64,000 bases of DNA from Gammaproteobacteria bacterium (GCA_012960305.1 DUBM01000009.1:146238-210237), one strand, 5' to 3'. Positions 46,688 through 57,609 are shown, counted from the stretch's first letter. Numbers and translations: made by a program. The notes: generated by a model from the letters alone, not told the origin.

Positions 46688-47341
46688 CTAACGACCGGGT
46701 TCATTTCCCCAAATAATTTTGTGTAATTGTAGTTGGACACGGACATCTAAGCTATCCTCTAAAACCCATTGCGCCAATTGCATTGGTTTCAATTGCTCAT
46801 AGGAAGGAGAGAATAATAGCTCACCAACTTTTACTCCGAGTTGCAATTGGTCTATTTTCGCTTTTGCCCACTCATAATCAGAGCGATCACAGATAACAAA
46901 TTTGATTTGGTCTTTGAGTTTGAGGAGTGAAATATTCTCCATCTTATTTCGATCACACTCCAAAGAGCCAGGTGTCTTTAAATCCAGTACAATCGAAACT
47001 CTTTCATCCACTTCGTCTAAGGACATGGCACCACTTGTTTCCAAGGAAAGCTCAAGCCCAATATCACATAACAAAGTCATCAGCAGGAACACATTCGGCT
47101 GCGCTAATGGCTCACCACCAGTAATAGTTACTTTTTTAGCACCCAGCTCCATTACTTTGCTCTTAATCGCTGCAAGGTCGTGGATTTCTCCCCCCTCAAA
47201 AGCATAGGTTGTATCGCAGTATTGGCACCTAAGCGGGCAGCCAGTCAAACGAACAAAAACTGTTGGGCATCCCACAGTTTTTGCCTCACCTTGAAGTGAG
47301 TGAAATATTTCAGTAATTCGGAGTGTTGGATTGTCAAGCAT
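46688..47341 (-). CDS. queE: 7-carboxy-7-deazaguanine synthase
   Basis: 217 aa radical-SAM enzyme rearranging 6-carboxytetrahydropterin. The cluster motif is CPLRCQYCDTTYAFEGG (Cx3Cx2C), followed by ITGGEPLAQPN, the SAM-binding GGEP region. Short, as QueE enzymes are. Between cpoB and queC, the usual tol-pal-queE-queC order. Confidence 0.95.
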   Translation of the reverse strand: MLDNPTLRITEIFHSLQGEAKTVGCPTVFVRLTGCPLRCQYCDTTYAFEGGEIHDLAAIKSKVMELGAKKVTITGGEPLAQPNVFLLMTLLCDIGLELSLETSGAMSLDEVDERVSIVLDLKTPGSLECDRNKMENISLLKLKDQIKFVICDRSDYEWAKAKIDQLQLGVKVGELLFSPSYEQLKPMQLAQWVLEDSLDVRVQLQLHKIIWGNEPGR

Positions 47342-47424
47342 TTAATATTTGATTTGATTGAAATTACATCGCACGGCGAAAGCAGCTGAGAATTGCAATC
47401 TTAACTGCTTACTTCAGTCGTGTT

Positions 47425-48378
47425 TTAGTCCAAAGATAAGAGGCGAGTATCAGCTAAGTTGGCCACACCAGTATTTGGAAATCTTCTCTTAATGTCATTC
47501 AACAGTTGTTTAGCTTGAAGAATATTGCCTAAGCCCTGATAGGCTAGGCCGAGCCCATACATTGCATCAGGAAGCTTCGCCGAATCAGCGTGCTGATTCA
47601 AAATTATTTCATAGGAATCTTTGGCTTCCGAGTAACGGTTAAGATAGAGATAAGCTTGCCCTTTCCAGTAATGAGCATTAGTAACAAACCGCCCTCCGTC
47701 ATAGATGCTTAAGTACTGATCGAATTCTGCAAGAGAACGCTCAAAATTACTGTTAATAACGGAATCATAAGCCATTTGGTAAAGTTGCTGTTCACTTAGC
47801 ACAGCGGGCTGCAGAGTGCCCCTACTAGAATTACGAGGTAGTACCGGCACTACCGGCACTCCCAGAGCAGCACTATTGGTATTAGCCTGATTAGGAGCGT
47901 CATTGGTAACATTAATTCCATCAAGCGCGCCTCTGGTCAACGGTCGATCCCTGGTTATTGTTGCTGGCGGCAAATCATTCGTTGAGGTGGAAAGATTATC
48001 TGCAAGAGGAATTGTGATATTGGCTACAGCGCCACTCTCGAGAGAGCTCAGCCTATCATCCGTATTAGTATAGCGACTAAGGGAATCACGCTGTATTTTT
48101 CGAATTTCGAAGTCCTGCTCCTCTACCAATCCTCGTAACGCTTGAACCTCAGCCTGTAATTGTTGATTTTGATCCAACAGTAAAGAAAGACCATCGTTGT
48201 TACTAAACGGTGTTTGCTGAGAGGATTGGTTTGAAATTTGGTTCGAAGATTGTCCTGGGGTGAAACCCCGAGACTCCACAACGGAGCTAGCCCCCTGAGC
48301 TGCAACCACCGAACTAAGGAAAGATGCATACAGAAGTAGGCAAACTTTACTGGCTGCAGCCATCAGGGATTTTTGCAT
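47425..48378 (-). CDS. cpoB: Tol-Pal system coordinator CpoB (YbgF)
   Basis: 317 aa. Signal peptide (about 1-27), a coiled-coil trimerisation segment (about 60-100; LLLDQNQQLQAEVQALRGLVEEQ), a long Ser/Thr/Pro/Asn-rich linker, then a C-terminal TPR domain (about 195-315) with YKGQ-like repeats HYWKGQAYLYLNRYSEAKDSYEI. Coordinates peptidoglycan synthesis with Tol-driven constriction. Six bp after pal. Confidence 0.92.
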   Translation of the reverse strand: MQKSLMAAASKVCLLLYASFLSSVVAAQGASSVVESRGFTPGQSSNQISNQSSQQTPFSNNDGLSLLLDQNQQLQAEVQALRGLVEEQDFEIRKIQRDSLSRYTNTDDRLSSLESGAVANITIPLADNLSTSTNDLPPATITRDRPLTRGALDGINVTNDAPNQANTNSAALGVPVVPVLPRNSSRGTLQPAVLSEQQLYQMAYDSVINSNFERSLAEFDQYLSIYDGGRFVTNAHYWKGQAYLYLNRYSEAKDSYEIILNQHADSAKLPDAMYGLGLAYQGLGNILQAKQLLNDIKRRFPNTGVANLADTRLLSLD

Positions 48379-48384
48379 ATAGTT

Positions 48385-48933
48385 CTATCTGCCGACTACT
48401 TCTACTCGACGATTACGACTGTAGGCTTGCTCAGATTGGCCACTTTGTGACGGGCTCTCTTCACCATAGCTTACAACTTCAATCTGAGAGCGAGAGGCGC
48501 CATTAACAATTAAGTAATTAAGAACGCCATTAGCTCTGCGCTCGCCAAGTGCCAAGTTATATTCTCTTGTGCCGCGCTCATCAGCATGCCCCTCCAGACG
48601 AATGCGCTTATTCGGGTTAGACGCCAAATCACGAGCATGAAAAGTCAATGTGTCGCGATCATCTGCTTTGAACTCTGCTATATCGAAATCAAAATAGAAG
48701 ACTGTCTGACGAAGCGCATTTTGCGCTCTGATCTCTTCTTGTGAGAGCTGACCGCTATTGCTGCCGGCATTACTCCTAGCATTAGAGCCAGAATTATCGC
48801 TACTACTGGCATTTTCATCGGTTGCGCCTTCCATGTCAGAATCACTATCACTAGTTGAACTGCATGCACCCAGCACAAATAGTGAACACACTAATAAGCC
48901 AATTTTAAAATATTTTTTACTTTGTTTTACCAC
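48385..48933 (-). CDS. pal: Peptidoglycan-associated lipoprotein Pal
   Basis: 182 aa from a GTG start with AGGAG about ten bases upstream. Lipobox LGAC with Cys24. A Ser/Asn-rich spacer (about 25-65) is longer than in E. coli. The OmpA-like peptidoglycan-binding domain has VFYFDFDIAEFKADDR, LEGHADERGTREYNLALGERRA and NRRVEVVGR. Anchors the outer membrane to the wall and partners TolB. Confidence 0.96.
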   Translation of the reverse strand: MVKQSKKYFKIGLLVCSLFVLGACSSTSDSDSDMEGATDENASSSDNSGSNARSNAGSNSGQLSQEEIRAQNALRQTVFYFDFDIAEFKADDRDTLTFHARDLASNPNKRIRLEGHADERGTREYNLALGERRANGVLNYLIVNGASRSQIEVVSYGEESPSQSGQSEQAYSRNRRVEVVGR

Positions 48934-49011
48934 GCTGTGAGTCCTCCAAAGACTTTTTCCGTTATATAAATTCAGTAGCTTTTTGCTGAATAGCTGCCAA
49001 ACGAGTAGCTT

Positions 49012-50352
49012 TTAATTCAAGAACGGAGACCACGAGGGTTCCCGTACATCACCCTGCGTTGATGGTAAACGGAACTTCACTCGGCCGTCAATGGATACGG
49101 CGTCTAAGACGCCTTTTCCGTTGAATTTAGTGGCATACATAATCATGCTGCCATTAGGAGCCAAACTTGGTGACTCATCCAAAGAAGTATCTGTTAAGGT
49201 AATTACTCGCTGAGTTTCGATATTCAGTATCGCTATCTGATATTGAGGGCTTTGCCTGGTTTCCCGACGCACATGTACTAAATTGACCCCATCAGGCAAG
49301 AACTTGGCTTTCGCACAGTTATAGCAGTCGTAGGTAAGCCGTTCGACATTGAAGGAGCTAGCCCCCAGCTCTATTTGATAGATTTGCGGCTGCCCAGTGC
49401 GATCGGACATAAACACTAACGAACGACCATCAGGGGTCCAGCTAGGTTCAGTATCGATCGATGGATGATCTGTAACTCGCTGGAGCTGATTGGTGTTCAA
49501 ATCTTGCACATAAAGGTCAGGGCTCCCATCTTTTGACAATACCATAGCCAACTTACTCCCATCCGGAGACCAGACTGGAGAACTATTTATGTTCGGGTAA
49601 TTCGTAACCTGACGACGTTGCCCCGTAGCAATATTCTGTATGTAAATCCGCGGCAGGTCAGTCTCAAAAGATACATAAGCTACATCCTGACCTGTTGGCG
49701 ACCAACTGGGAGACATAATCGGTTCCTGTGATTCTAGGAGTATTTGGGCTCTCTGCCCATCATAGTCTGCCTTCTCTAGCCGAAAATTCGTCAGCTCTGG
49801 ATTGATATAATCCGCGACGATGTAGAGGATTTGAGTAGTGAACGCACCCTGTGTGCCGGTAACAGCCTCAAATACCACATTACTAATCTCGTGTCCGATG
49901 TCTCTTAACTGGGTCACACTGCCCGTCAAAACTTCTCCAGCCAGCTTCATTTCTCTATTAATATCAAAAAACTCATATTGGACGTGAATCAGCTGACTGC
50001 CTAGCTCTCGATCAATTTTTCCAACCAATAGATAGTCCTGAGCCAGAATTCCCCAATCACGATAGAAAACTTCTCTCTCCTGGCTCGGCAAGCTCAGCAT
50101 ATTAGCGGGAGACAACGCCTTAAATTCACCCACTTGCTCCAAATCATTGGTTACAATTTGAGCAATATCTTCACTAAGAAAGCCCCCACCTTCGTTAGTA
50201 AAAGGAACAACCGAAATAGGAATCGGATTATCGACTCCTTGGGTGATCTGGATGCTCAACTCTGCTCTGGCCGCAAATGACAAAGCAATAAAAGAGGATA
50301 GTAGCGCCAGCTGAGTAAATAGACGCGCCATCGAGTTAAGTCTTATGTTCAA
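49012..50352 (-). CDS. tolB: Tol-Pal system beta-propeller protein TolB
   Basis: 446 aa. Signal peptide ends SFAARA. N-terminal TolA-binding domain (about 30-165, ITQGVDNPIPISVVPF), then a six-bladed propeller with the recurring blade motif PSWSPTGQDVAYVS, PVWSPDGSKLAMV, PSWTPDGRSLVFMSDR. Periplasmic. Start overlaps the tolA stop by four bases. Confidence 0.97.
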   Translation of the reverse strand: MNIRLNSMARLFTQLALLSSFIALSFAARAELSIQITQGVDNPIPISVVPFTNEGGGFLSEDIAQIVTNDLEQVGEFKALSPANMLSLPSQEREVFYRDWGILAQDYLLVGKIDRELGSQLIHVQYEFFDINREMKLAGEVLTGSVTQLRDIGHEISNVVFEAVTGTQGAFTTQILYIVADYINPELTNFRLEKADYDGQRAQILLESQEPIMSPSWSPTGQDVAYVSFETDLPRIYIQNIATGQRRQVTNYPNINSSPVWSPDGSKLAMVLSKDGSPDLYVQDLNTNQLQRVTDHPSIDTEPSWTPDGRSLVFMSDRTGQPQIYQIELGASSFNVERLTYDCYNCAKAKFLPDGVNLVHVRRETRQSPQYQIAILNIETQRVITLTDTSLDESPSLAPNGSMIMYATKFNGKGVLDAVSIDGRVKFRLPSTQGDVREPSWSPFLN

Positions 50353-51206
50353 TTCAATAAATCCTCAGGTTCAAAAATCAGTGATAGTGATCTGAAATTC
50401 GTATTAAAGATACTAATCGGCAATTGTTGCAATTCTGTGAACGGCGCCGCCCTATACACGGCGTTTTCCGCCGACCTGTCGAACGCCGGATCGCCACTGG
50501 ATTGAGTAATAGTCGCTTCGACTAGCTCTCCCGTTGGTAACATTCTAATCTGCAATATAGCCCGCATGCCATTTCTGGCACTAGGGGGCCGCGACCAATT
50601 CTCCTGCACTATCTGCTGAATCAAGCCCGTGGCACTCTGAACTAATTGCGATTCTGTTCTTGCTGCCTGTAAAGCAGCTGCCTGAGCCTCTTCCGCCTGG
50701 CGCGCTCGATTGTTCGCTTCTTCTTGCCTTGCGCGCTCTGCATCAACTACTTCGCGCTCTCTGCGTTGATTTTCCAAACTTTCCTGTTCTCTTTCTAGCC
50801 GAGCCTGAGCTTCTTGAAGCCGTTGCAATTCTTCACGCTCAACTAATAAAGCTTGTTGACGCTCCCGTTCAGCCTCTTCTGCACGTTGCTGTGCGGCGGC
50901 ATCAGCTTCTTCCTTTTCACGAACTGCATCAATTTGCTGTTGCTGTTGCTGCTCTCGGTTTAAGCGTTCCTGCTCAGTTCTTTCTAGGCGCTGAAGCTCT
51001 CTATTTTGTTCATTTCGAACTTGCGGATTCTCATCAATAAATAACGCAGTAATCACAGAAGGCTGCACAAGATTCAGAACATCTGTTCTGCCATTCGATT
51101 GCAAGTAAAGTAAAACCGACAAAACAAAAATATGAAATAAAATGGCTACAACTACCGATAAGGGATAACCGTTATAGATCACCAAATTGTTAAACGTATT
51201 GTTCAT
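50349..51206 (-). CDS. tolA: Cell envelope integrity protein TolA
   Basis: 285 aa. Inner-membrane anchor at about 14-37, a long helical central domain (about 60-190) made almost wholly of Gln, Glu, Arg and Ala, and a C-terminal domain (about 195-285, IVQENWSRPPSARNGM) that contacts TolB and Pal. Shorter than E. coli TolA (421 aa), mostly in the helical domain. The repeated Gln-Gln codons could make this stretch variable in length among relatives. Confidence 0.93.
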   Translation of the reverse strand: MNNTFNNLVIYNGYPLSVVVAILFHIFVLSVLLYLQSNGRTDVLNLVQPSVITALFIDENPQVRNEQNRELQRLERTEQERLNREQQQQQQIDAVREKEEADAAAQQRAEEAERERQQALLVEREELQRLQEAQARLEREQESLENQRREREVVDAERARQEEANNRARQAEEAQAAALQAARTESQLVQSATGLIQQIVQENWSRPPSARNGMRAILQIRMLPTGELVEATITQSSGDPAFDRSAENAVYRAAPFTELQQLPISIFNTNFRSLSLIFEPEDLLN

Positions 51207-51223
51207 AGCTGCAGGAATATAAC

Positions 51224-51664
51224 TCAGAGACTGTCTAAAGGCTGGGTAATAAAATTTGGGTTAGTCACTCCCGCCTGCTGAAGAGCAGTTATTAGCGTAA
51301 CCATAGCCCCCCAACCGGCATCCTCATCACCCTCGATCAATACCTGAATATCAGGATTCGCGTTGAGGATACGACTCACTTGCTCACCGACGGTTTCCAG
51401 ACTAACAGCTTCTCTTTCATCGCCGGTTGCGCCAACACTTAAGAAATACTCTCCATTTGATGTAATCGACACTACCAAAGTTTCAAGATTTTCATCAATA
51501 TCCAAGGGTTCGTTATTAGCTGAAGGCAAATCAACTTCGATTCCTTGATTGAGTAAGGGGGCGGTAACCATGAAAACTATGAGCAAAACCAACATGACAT
51601 CAATGTAAGGGACAACATTAATCTCAGCCATTGGCTTACGCTTTTTGCGAACCATCATCTCCAT
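51224..51664 (-). CDS. tolR: Biopolymer transport protein TolR
   Basis: 146 aa. One membrane helix with the proton-channel aspartate in NVVPYIDVMLVLLIVFMVTAP, followed by the periplasmic ExbD/TolR domain. AAGGTG precedes the start. Works with TolQ as the proton-driven motor for TolA. Confidence 0.96.
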   Translation of the reverse strand: MEMMVRKKRKPMAEINVVPYIDVMLVLLIVFMVTAPLLNQGIEVDLPSANNEPLDIDENLETLVVSITSNGEYFLSVGATGDEREAVSLETVGEQVSRILNANPDIQVLIEGDEDAGWGAMVTLITALQQAGVTNPNFITQPLDSL

Positions 51665-51726
51665 AGTCGAATCACCTTCTTTGCTTAATTAATACCATTG
51701 GACTAATCAGTGGCTTGTTGACTGTG

Positions 51727-52410
51727 TTAAGTAGTGTGAATCTGGCGGTGCAAAATACTTGAAAATTCATCACTAAAAGTAATATAGCTGCTAGTTATAG
51801 AATTAACCGTCGACGAGTATCGGTTATACGCGACAACAGCCGGTATCGCGGCAAACAGACCCATTGCCGTAGCAAACAAAGCTTCAGCAATCCCGGGGGC
51901 AACAACCTGGAGTGTGGCCTGTCCCTGTGTAGCCAGCCCAAGAAATGAATTCATGATGCCTATTACGGTACCAAATAAACCTATATAGGGTGTGACCGAT
52001 CCGACTGTTGCCAGAAAAGCTAGATGCTTCTCGAGCTTCTCCTCTTCCCGGGAATAGGCTACTCGCATCGCCCGCTGCGCTCCTTCCATTATCGCTTCTT
52101 TATCCACTGATCCTTGTTGCCGCAAGCGCATAAATTCTTTGAAACCGGCTCTAAAGAGATTCTCTAGACCAACAACCTGAATCTCTTCCTTCTGCATTTG
52201 ACTTCCCTCTTTGTACAACTGGGTCAAATCCATCCCCGACCAGAATCTTTGCTCAAAACTTCGGACGCCTTCTGTTGCAGAAGACAGCACTAACCAACGC
52301 TGCACTATCATGACCCAGGACACAATCGACGCAAAAAACAGTATTAGCAAGACGAACTTTACTGCTGGACTCGCATCGAGAATCAGTTGTAGCACACTTA
52401 TTTCGTTCAA
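51727..52410 (-). CDS. tolQ: Tol-Pal motor protein TolQ
   Basis: 227 aa. Three membrane helices: about 14-40, then the pair at about 133-160 and 170-200, with the conserved TVGSVTPYIGLFGTVIGIM region and PGIAEALFATAMGLFAAIPAV. MotA/TolQ/ExbB family. The usual ybgC gene is not found between it and ruvB; the 223-bp gap upstream contains no open frame of that kind. Confidence 0.96.
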   Translation of the reverse strand: MNEISVLQLILDASPAVKFVLLILFFASIVSWVMIVQRWLVLSSATEGVRSFEQRFWSGMDLTQLYKEGSQMQKEEIQVVGLENLFRAGFKEFMRLRQQGSVDKEAIMEGAQRAMRVAYSREEEKLEKHLAFLATVGSVTPYIGLFGTVIGIMNSFLGLATQGQATLQVVAPGIAEALFATAMGLFAAIPAVVAYNRYSSTVNSITSSYITFSDEFSSILHRQIHTT

Positions 52411-52633
52411 TTTCTAGTCTCCAAAAAACCTTATAACAATGACTAAGGGCTTAACTCTATGACAGCGAATCTGTTGAGGAAATCCGTAATTTCCAAGGAT
52501 TTATTCGGCCGACCCGGAAAATAGTTTTATGAAAGCTGATTTAACGAGCCAAAAATAACGTTCAGACGATCAAAAGCGTCTTTATAGAGGTGAAATATGG
52601 CGCAATTGTGTCGAGAAGAGAAAATTCTAAGCT

Positions 52634-53671
52634 TTATTCTGTATCTGTTTCGCTTAACAGATCATTTATGTGCCGGGCAGGCTTAATTCCAAAATGACGA
52701 TAAGCAAATTGAGTTACTACGCGTCCCCTTGGCGTTCGCATAATGAACCCTTGTTGAATCAAATAGGGTTCCAACACATCTTCAATAGTGTCGCGCTCTT
52801 CACTAATAGCAGCAGCAATACTATCGATACCAACAGGCCCTCCATCAAACTTTTCGATCATGGTCATGAGCATCCGCCTATCCATATGATCGAAACCGTT
52901 CTTATCGATGCTGAGCATACCCAGCGCACTTCCAGCAGTATCGATATTTACTTTGCCGTCAGATTTTACTTCTGAATAATCTCGGACCCGCCGCAGCAAC
53001 CGGTTAGCGACTCTCGGGGTCCCCCGAGACCTTTTAGCAATTTCAGTAGCACCCTCTTCGTCGGTACTGGTTCCGAGAATTTGTGCAGAGCGCATTATTA
53101 TCTCGGATAGCTCTGCAATGGAATAAAACTCTAATCGCTGAATAATACCAAAGCGATCCCGCAGAGGCGAGGTAAGCAAGCCAGCTCGGGTGGTTGCTCC
53201 CACCAAAGTAAACGGAGGCAAATCAAGCTTAATAGAGCGAGCTGCGGGACCTTCTCCAATCATAATATCTAATTGGTAATCTTCCATGGCCGGATAGAGA
53301 ATCTCCTCAATAGCGGGATTCAATCGATGAATCTCGTCAATAAATAGCACATCTCCCTCTTCGAGATTCGTTAACATTGCCGCCAAGTCACCCGCCTTTT
53401 CAAGGACAGGCCCTGAAGTAGTCTTAATAGCAACGTTTAACTCATGTGCGATAATGTAAGCTAATGTAGTTTTACCAAGACCGGGCGGCCCAAATACCAA
53501 GGTATGATCAAGTGGCTCATTTCGATTTCTTGCGGCGCTGATGAAGATGTCCATCTGTTTTTTGACTTCTTCCTGACCGATATATTCTTGCAACTGATTC
53601 GGTCGAATCGCTCTGTCTTGAGAATCTTCCACAGGGTCTGAGGTAGCAGCTATAAGACGTTCTTCTTCCAT
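52634..53671 (-). CDS. ruvB: Holliday junction branch migration helicase RuvB
   Basis: 345 aa AAA+ ATPase. Walker [10 protein letters not shown], Walker B LFIDEIHR, sensor 1 VGATTRAG, and the C-terminal winged helix with RTPRGRVVT. Two bp after ruvA, so the genes are cotranscribed. Upstream of the tol genes, as in relatives. Confidence 0.98.
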   Translation of the reverse strand: MEEERLIAATSDPVEDSQDRAIRPNQLQEYIGQEEVKKQMDIFISAARNRNEPLDHTLVFGPPGLGKTTLAYIIAHELNVAIKTTSGPVLEKAGDLAAMLTNLEEGDVLFIDEIHRLNPAIEEILYPAMEDYQLDIMIGEGPAARSIKLDLPPFTLVGATTRAGLLTSPLRDRFGIIQRLEFYSIAELSEIIMRSAQILGTSTDEEGATEIAKRSRGTPRVANRLLRRVRDYSEVKSDGKVNIDTAGSALGMLSIDKNGFDHMDRRMLMTMIEKFDGGPVGIDSIAAAISEERDTIEDVLEPYLIQQGFIMRTPRGRVVTQFAYRHFGIKPARHINDLLSETDTE

Positions 53672-53673
53672 TG

Positions 53674-54279
53674 CTATGCCATACTCTTCAATGCGTGCCG
53701 AATTAATTCTTCACTGTCTGTAATATCGTTGTTTTCTTTCATTACCATGGCGATAGCCCGGGCAGCTTGCTGGGGTTTATAACCCAAGCTAATCATTGCT
53801 GTTTCAGCATCACGCGTTATGGAATTCGGCGTTTCTTTAGGATTCGACCCAGATTCTAATGACTCAACCGCACTCCAATCCTTCAAGCGGTCGCGCATTT
53901 CTATTATTAGCCGTTCGGCAGTTTTTTTACCGATGCCCGGCATATTGATCATTGCAGTCACATCATTACTTCGTACTATCCGAACAAATTCATCTGGCTC
54001 CATTCCAGACAATATGGCTAATGCCATTTTTGGTCCGACACCATTAACTTTAATCAAAGAACGAAACATGGTCTTATCTTTCGATTCATAGAAACCATAC
54101 AACAACTGTGCATCTTCCCTCACCACGAAGTGAGTATGTAAAAGTAATTGCTGACCTAACTCTGGTAGCTTATAAAGCGTACTCATTGGCACCTGAATTT
54201 CATAGGTGATACCCGCGACTTCAACCAGAATCTCTGGTGGGTTTTTTGCAACAATGATTCCGCGAATTTGACCAATCAA
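53674..54279 (-). CDS. ruvA: Holliday junction branch migration protein RuvA
   Basis: 201 aa. N-terminal OB fold with the acidic-pin region, two helix-hairpin-helix motifs ([16 protein letters not shown] and [14 protein letters not shown]), a linker of Ser, Asn and Glu, and a C-terminal domain that binds RuvB ([15 protein letters not shown]). Tetramer that grips the junction. Confidence 0.97.
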   Translation of the reverse strand: MIGQIRGIIVAKNPPEILVEVAGITYEIQVPMSTLYKLPELGQQLLLHTHFVVREDAQLLYGFYESKDKTMFRSLIKVNGVGPKMALAILSGMEPDEFVRIVRSNDVTAMINMPGIGKKTAERLIIEMRDRLKDWSAVESLESGSNPKETPNSITRDAETAMISLGYKPQQAARAIAMVMKENNDITDSEELIRHALKSMA

Positions 54280-54355
54280 TATTTTGCCTTTAAACCACTA
54301 TCAATGATTAATAACTATTGGGAATGAATTTCGATGTAAATAAACGCGCACTAAT

Positions 54356-54877
54356 TCACCGATGCAATCTTTTTCTGCTGAATGATTTTGCTCCGGCCAT
54401 TTTAATCAGGCTAGCTTGAGTATTAGCATGGCAAATCGCGATTGCCAAACCATCAGCTGCATCTTCGGCGATCTTATCACTTATCGACAACAGTGCTCTA
54501 ACCATATGCTGTACTTGTAATTTGTCCGCACCGCCTGTACCAACTACTGCCTGCTTTACCTTCCTAGCGGAATATTCTGCTACTGGAAGATCCCGTGAGA
54601 GGCAGGCCACCATTGCACTGCCCCGGGCCTGCCCCAGCTTTAATGCTGAAGACGCATTACGCCCCATGAAAACTTCTTCGATTGCTGCTTCTTGCGGTGA
54701 ATATTTTTCAATTACCAGGCACAACTCGTTGAAAATTATTTTTAACCTATCAGGCTGAGAATCAGTTTCAGTCCGCAAACAACCGCAGTCGACATATTCC
54801 AGTTTATTGCCTACTGAATTAATCAGACCATATCCTGTAATTCGGGATCCAGGATCAATGCCCAGGATTATGGCCAT
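54356..54877 (-). CDS. ruvC: Crossover junction endodeoxyribonuclease RuvC
   Basis: 173 aa resolvase with the RNase H-like fold. First catalytic Asp in ILGIDPGSRITGYG, then Glu in AAIEEVFMGRNASSALKLGQARG and a pair of Asp in the IAEDAADGLAIAICHA segment. Cuts Holliday junctions processed by RuvAB; 76 bp upstream of ruvA. No clear LexA site is seen. Confidence 0.97.
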   Translation of the reverse strand: MAIILGIDPGSRITGYGLINSVGNKLEYVDCGCLRTETDSQPDRLKIIFNELCLVIEKYSPQEAAIEEVFMGRNASSALKLGQARGSAMVACLSRDLPVAEYSARKVKQAVVGTGGADKLQVQHMVRALLSISDKIAEDAADGLAIAICHANTQASLIKMAGAKSFSRKRLHR

Positions 54878-54979
54878 TCACTTTCCTTTTTACGGTGGGG
54901 TCTTGTCGATTATATCTACCGCCAGCGCACTCGTTACTTGGTGTTTATAACTTAGCGACCGCAACGGAGAATTCACAAG

Positions 54980-55723
54980 TTACAATTGGCTAGCTATCTC
55001 ATCTGAAAAATTAGCATTCGAGTAAACATTCTGAACATCATCCAGATCTTCCATATGCTCAATAAGTACTAACAGAGATTGGGCGCCATCAAGATCAAGA
55101 TCAATTTCGGTGGAAGGTAACATAGTTACCTCTGCATTTTCCGGCTCCAAGCCGTCGGCCTTTAAACCGTCTTGAACAGCGCCAAAAGTTTCCAATGTAG
55201 TCATTACATCGATAGAGCCATCACCATTGCTGACAACATCATGAGCGCCGGATTCCAAACCAATCTCCATGATTTGCTCTTCATTACAGCCAGGTGAGAA
55301 GCTGATGACGCCGGTTTTTTCGAATAAGTAGACTACTGATCCGTTGGTGCCTAGGCTACCCCCAAATTTGCTGAAACCGTGACGTACTTCGGCCACAGTT
55401 CTATTCTTATTATCGGTCAGCGTTTCCACTAGAATCGCCACACCATTGGGGCCATAGCCTTCATAGACTAATTCTTCAAGGGTATCGCTTTCTGCGGTTC
55501 CTGCCCCCCGAGAAATGGCTCGGTCCATTGTGTCTCGAGTCATATTTGCAGCAAGAGCCTTATCTACTACAGCTCGAAGCCTTGGATTATCCACCACATT
55601 ACCGCCGCCTAATTTCGCAGCAACCGTGAGCTCTCTAATAATTTTAGTAAATATTTTTCCTCGCTTAGCATCTTGCCCTGCTTTACGATGCTTGATATTT
55701 GCCCATTTACTATGACCCGCCAT
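54980..55723 (-). CDS. yebC: YebC/PmpR family protein
   Basis: 247 aa. Standard opening [20 protein letters not shown], a three-domain fold with [10 protein letters not shown] and [23 protein letters not shown] segments, ending in [14 protein letters not shown]. Long described as a DNA-binding transcriptional regulator; some members are now linked to relief of ribosome stalling at polyproline. Lies between aspS (12-bp gap) and ruvC, a conserved order. Confidence 0.96.
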   Translation of the reverse strand: MAGHSKWANIKHRKAGQDAKRGKIFTKIIRELTVAAKLGGGNVVDNPRLRAVVDKALAANMTRDTMDRAISRGAGTAESDTLEELVYEGYGPNGVAILVETLTDNKNRTVAEVRHGFSKFGGSLGTNGSVVYLFEKTGVISFSPGCNEEQIMEIGLESGAHDVVSNGDGSIDVMTTLETFGAVQDGLKADGLEPENAEVTMLPSTEIDLDLDGAQSLLVLIEHMEDLDDVQNVYSNANFSDEIASQL

Positions 55724-55735
55724 AGCCTTAACTCC

Positions 55736-57517
55736 CTATTCTGCTGCTGGACCTTTTGCTGGTTCACGCAATCTAATATTCAACTCTCTTAACTGCTTCG
55801 TTGAAACTGCGCCAGGAGCATCAGTTAACGGACAGGCAGCTGATTGTGTTTTTGGAAAAGCAATCACGTCTCGGATTGAAGTGGCGTTTGTCATCAGCAT
55901 AATCAATCTATCCAAGCCAAAAGCGATTCCTCCATGGGGGGGGCAACCATAGCTGAGGGCTCCAAGAAGAAATCCGAATTTTTCTTCGGCTTCTTGCTTG
56001 CCTATCCCCAGCACCTTAAAAACTTGTTGCTGCATCTCAGGCTTATTAATACGAATTGAACCACCACCTAATTCTGTTCCATTCAAAACCATGTCGTAAG
56101 CTCGTGAGAGCGAATTCAGAGGATCTTTTGCCAGCTCCTCAGCATCACAAGCCGGGGCGGTAAAAGGATGGTGCAAAGAGGTCAGGCTCCCATCAGAGGC
56201 TTTTTCAAACATAGGAAAATCGATAACCCACAACGGCGCCCATCCAACTTTTACTTGGCCCAAGTCTTCGGCTACTTTAACTCTTAGCGCGCCGATTGCC
56301 TCATTGACAATTTTTACCTTACCTGCCCCAAAGAAAATTATATCGCCTGTTTCGGCTTGCACATTCTGCATCAGCTGATTAATGACTTCTTCCGGCATGA
56401 ATTTTAGAATTGGAGACTGCAATCCCTCAGAACCTGCGCCCAAATCATTAACTTTAACCCAAGCCAGTCCTTTCGCACCGTATATAGAAACAAACTCTGT
56501 ATAGCTATCGATAGCCTTGCGACTTATTTCGTTACCTTTGGGTACTCTCAAAGCCACTACCCGGCTCTCGGAGTCATTAGCTGGAACGCTAAATACCTTG
56601 AAATCGACTTCTTTCATAAGGTCCGCGATATCTACCAATTCCAAATCAATACGTAAGTCAGGTTTATCAGAGCCATACCGTGTCATCGCTTCCGCATGGG
56701 TCATTCGCGGAAACTCTCCCAGTTCTGTATCCAAGTGTGATCTAAACACATGACTGATCATTTCTTCCATAATCGTCATAATTTGTTCTTCATCCATGAA
56801 TGAAGTTTCAACATCGATCTGGGTAAATTCAGGCTGTCGGTCAGCTCTTAAGTCTTCATCTCGGAAACATTTAGCGATTTGGTAATAGCGATCCATTCCG
56901 GCTGCCATCAGTATTTGTTTAAAAAGTTGAGGGGATTGTGGCAATGCAAAAAAACGGTTTGGGTGCGTTCGACTCGGCACCAAGAAATCTCTAGCACCTT
57001 CTGGAGTCGCCTTAGTCAATAGCGGAGTTTCAATATCGAGAAAACCGTTCTCATCCATAAAATTACGCACAGTATTAGTTACTTTGGATCGGAAGCGAAG
57101 TCGTTCTGCCATTTCAGGTCGGCGCAAATCGATATAACGAAACCGTAGCCGTACGTCCTCACCAACTTCAGCATGATCATCTAATTGCATTGGTGGAGTA
57201 TTTGCCGCATTAAGAACTTCTAGCTCTTTCCCTAGCACTTCGATTTTACCAGTGGGCATATCATCATTAATTGTGCCGTCCGGACGCAATCGCACTCGAC
57301 CCTTCACCCGAATCACGAATTCATTGCGCACTCCCTCAGCGATGGCAAAGCTCTCAACCGTATCTGGGTCGTACACGACTTGGGCAATCCCATCTCGATC
57401 CCGAACATCCAGAAAAATAACACCACCATGATCGCGGCGTCGGTGAACCCAACCACATAGCACAACATCCTGGTCAACGAAGGTTTTGTTTAATTGCCCG
57501 CAATAGCTACTGCGCAT
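55736..57517 (-). CDS. aspS: Aspartyl-tRNA synthetase
   Basis: 593 aa, bacterial-type AspRS. N-terminal OB-fold (about 1-105), class II catalytic core with motif 2 [18 protein letters not shown] and motif 3 [12 protein letters not shown], and the bacterial GAD insertion domain between them (about 285-415). Charges the tRNA-Asp encoded at 26146. The downstream yebC starts 12 bp later. Confidence 0.98.
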   Translation of the reverse strand: MRSSYCGQLNKTFVDQDVVLCGWVHRRRDHGGVIFLDVRDRDGIAQVVYDPDTVESFAIAEGVRNEFVIRVKGRVRLRPDGTINDDMPTGKIEVLGKELEVLNAANTPPMQLDDHAEVGEDVRLRFRYIDLRRPEMAERLRFRSKVTNTVRNFMDENGFLDIETPLLTKATPEGARDFLVPSRTHPNRFFALPQSPQLFKQILMAAGMDRYYQIAKCFRDEDLRADRQPEFTQIDVETSFMDEEQIMTIMEEMISHVFRSHLDTELGEFPRMTHAEAMTRYGSDKPDLRIDLELVDIADLMKEVDFKVFSVPANDSESRVVALRVPKGNEISRKAIDSYTEFVSIYGAKGLAWVKVNDLGAGSEGLQSPILKFMPEEVINQLMQNVQAETGDIIFFGAGKVKIVNEAIGALRVKVAEDLGQVKVGWAPLWVIDFPMFEKASDGSLTSLHHPFTAPACDAEELAKDPLNSLSRAYDMVLNGTELGGGSIRINKPEMQQQVFKVLGIGKQEAEEKFGFLLGALSYGCPPHGGIAFGLDRLIMLMTNATSIRDVIAFPKTQSAACPLTDAPGAVSTKQLRELNIRLREPAKGPAAE

Positions 57518-57609
57518 ACTGATTTCCTGTTACTCAACTAGTGACGTCGAAATTGACGCTGATTTTCTGCTTAGTGACGGGAACCGCCCCATTAACGATG
57601 AATTCTACT

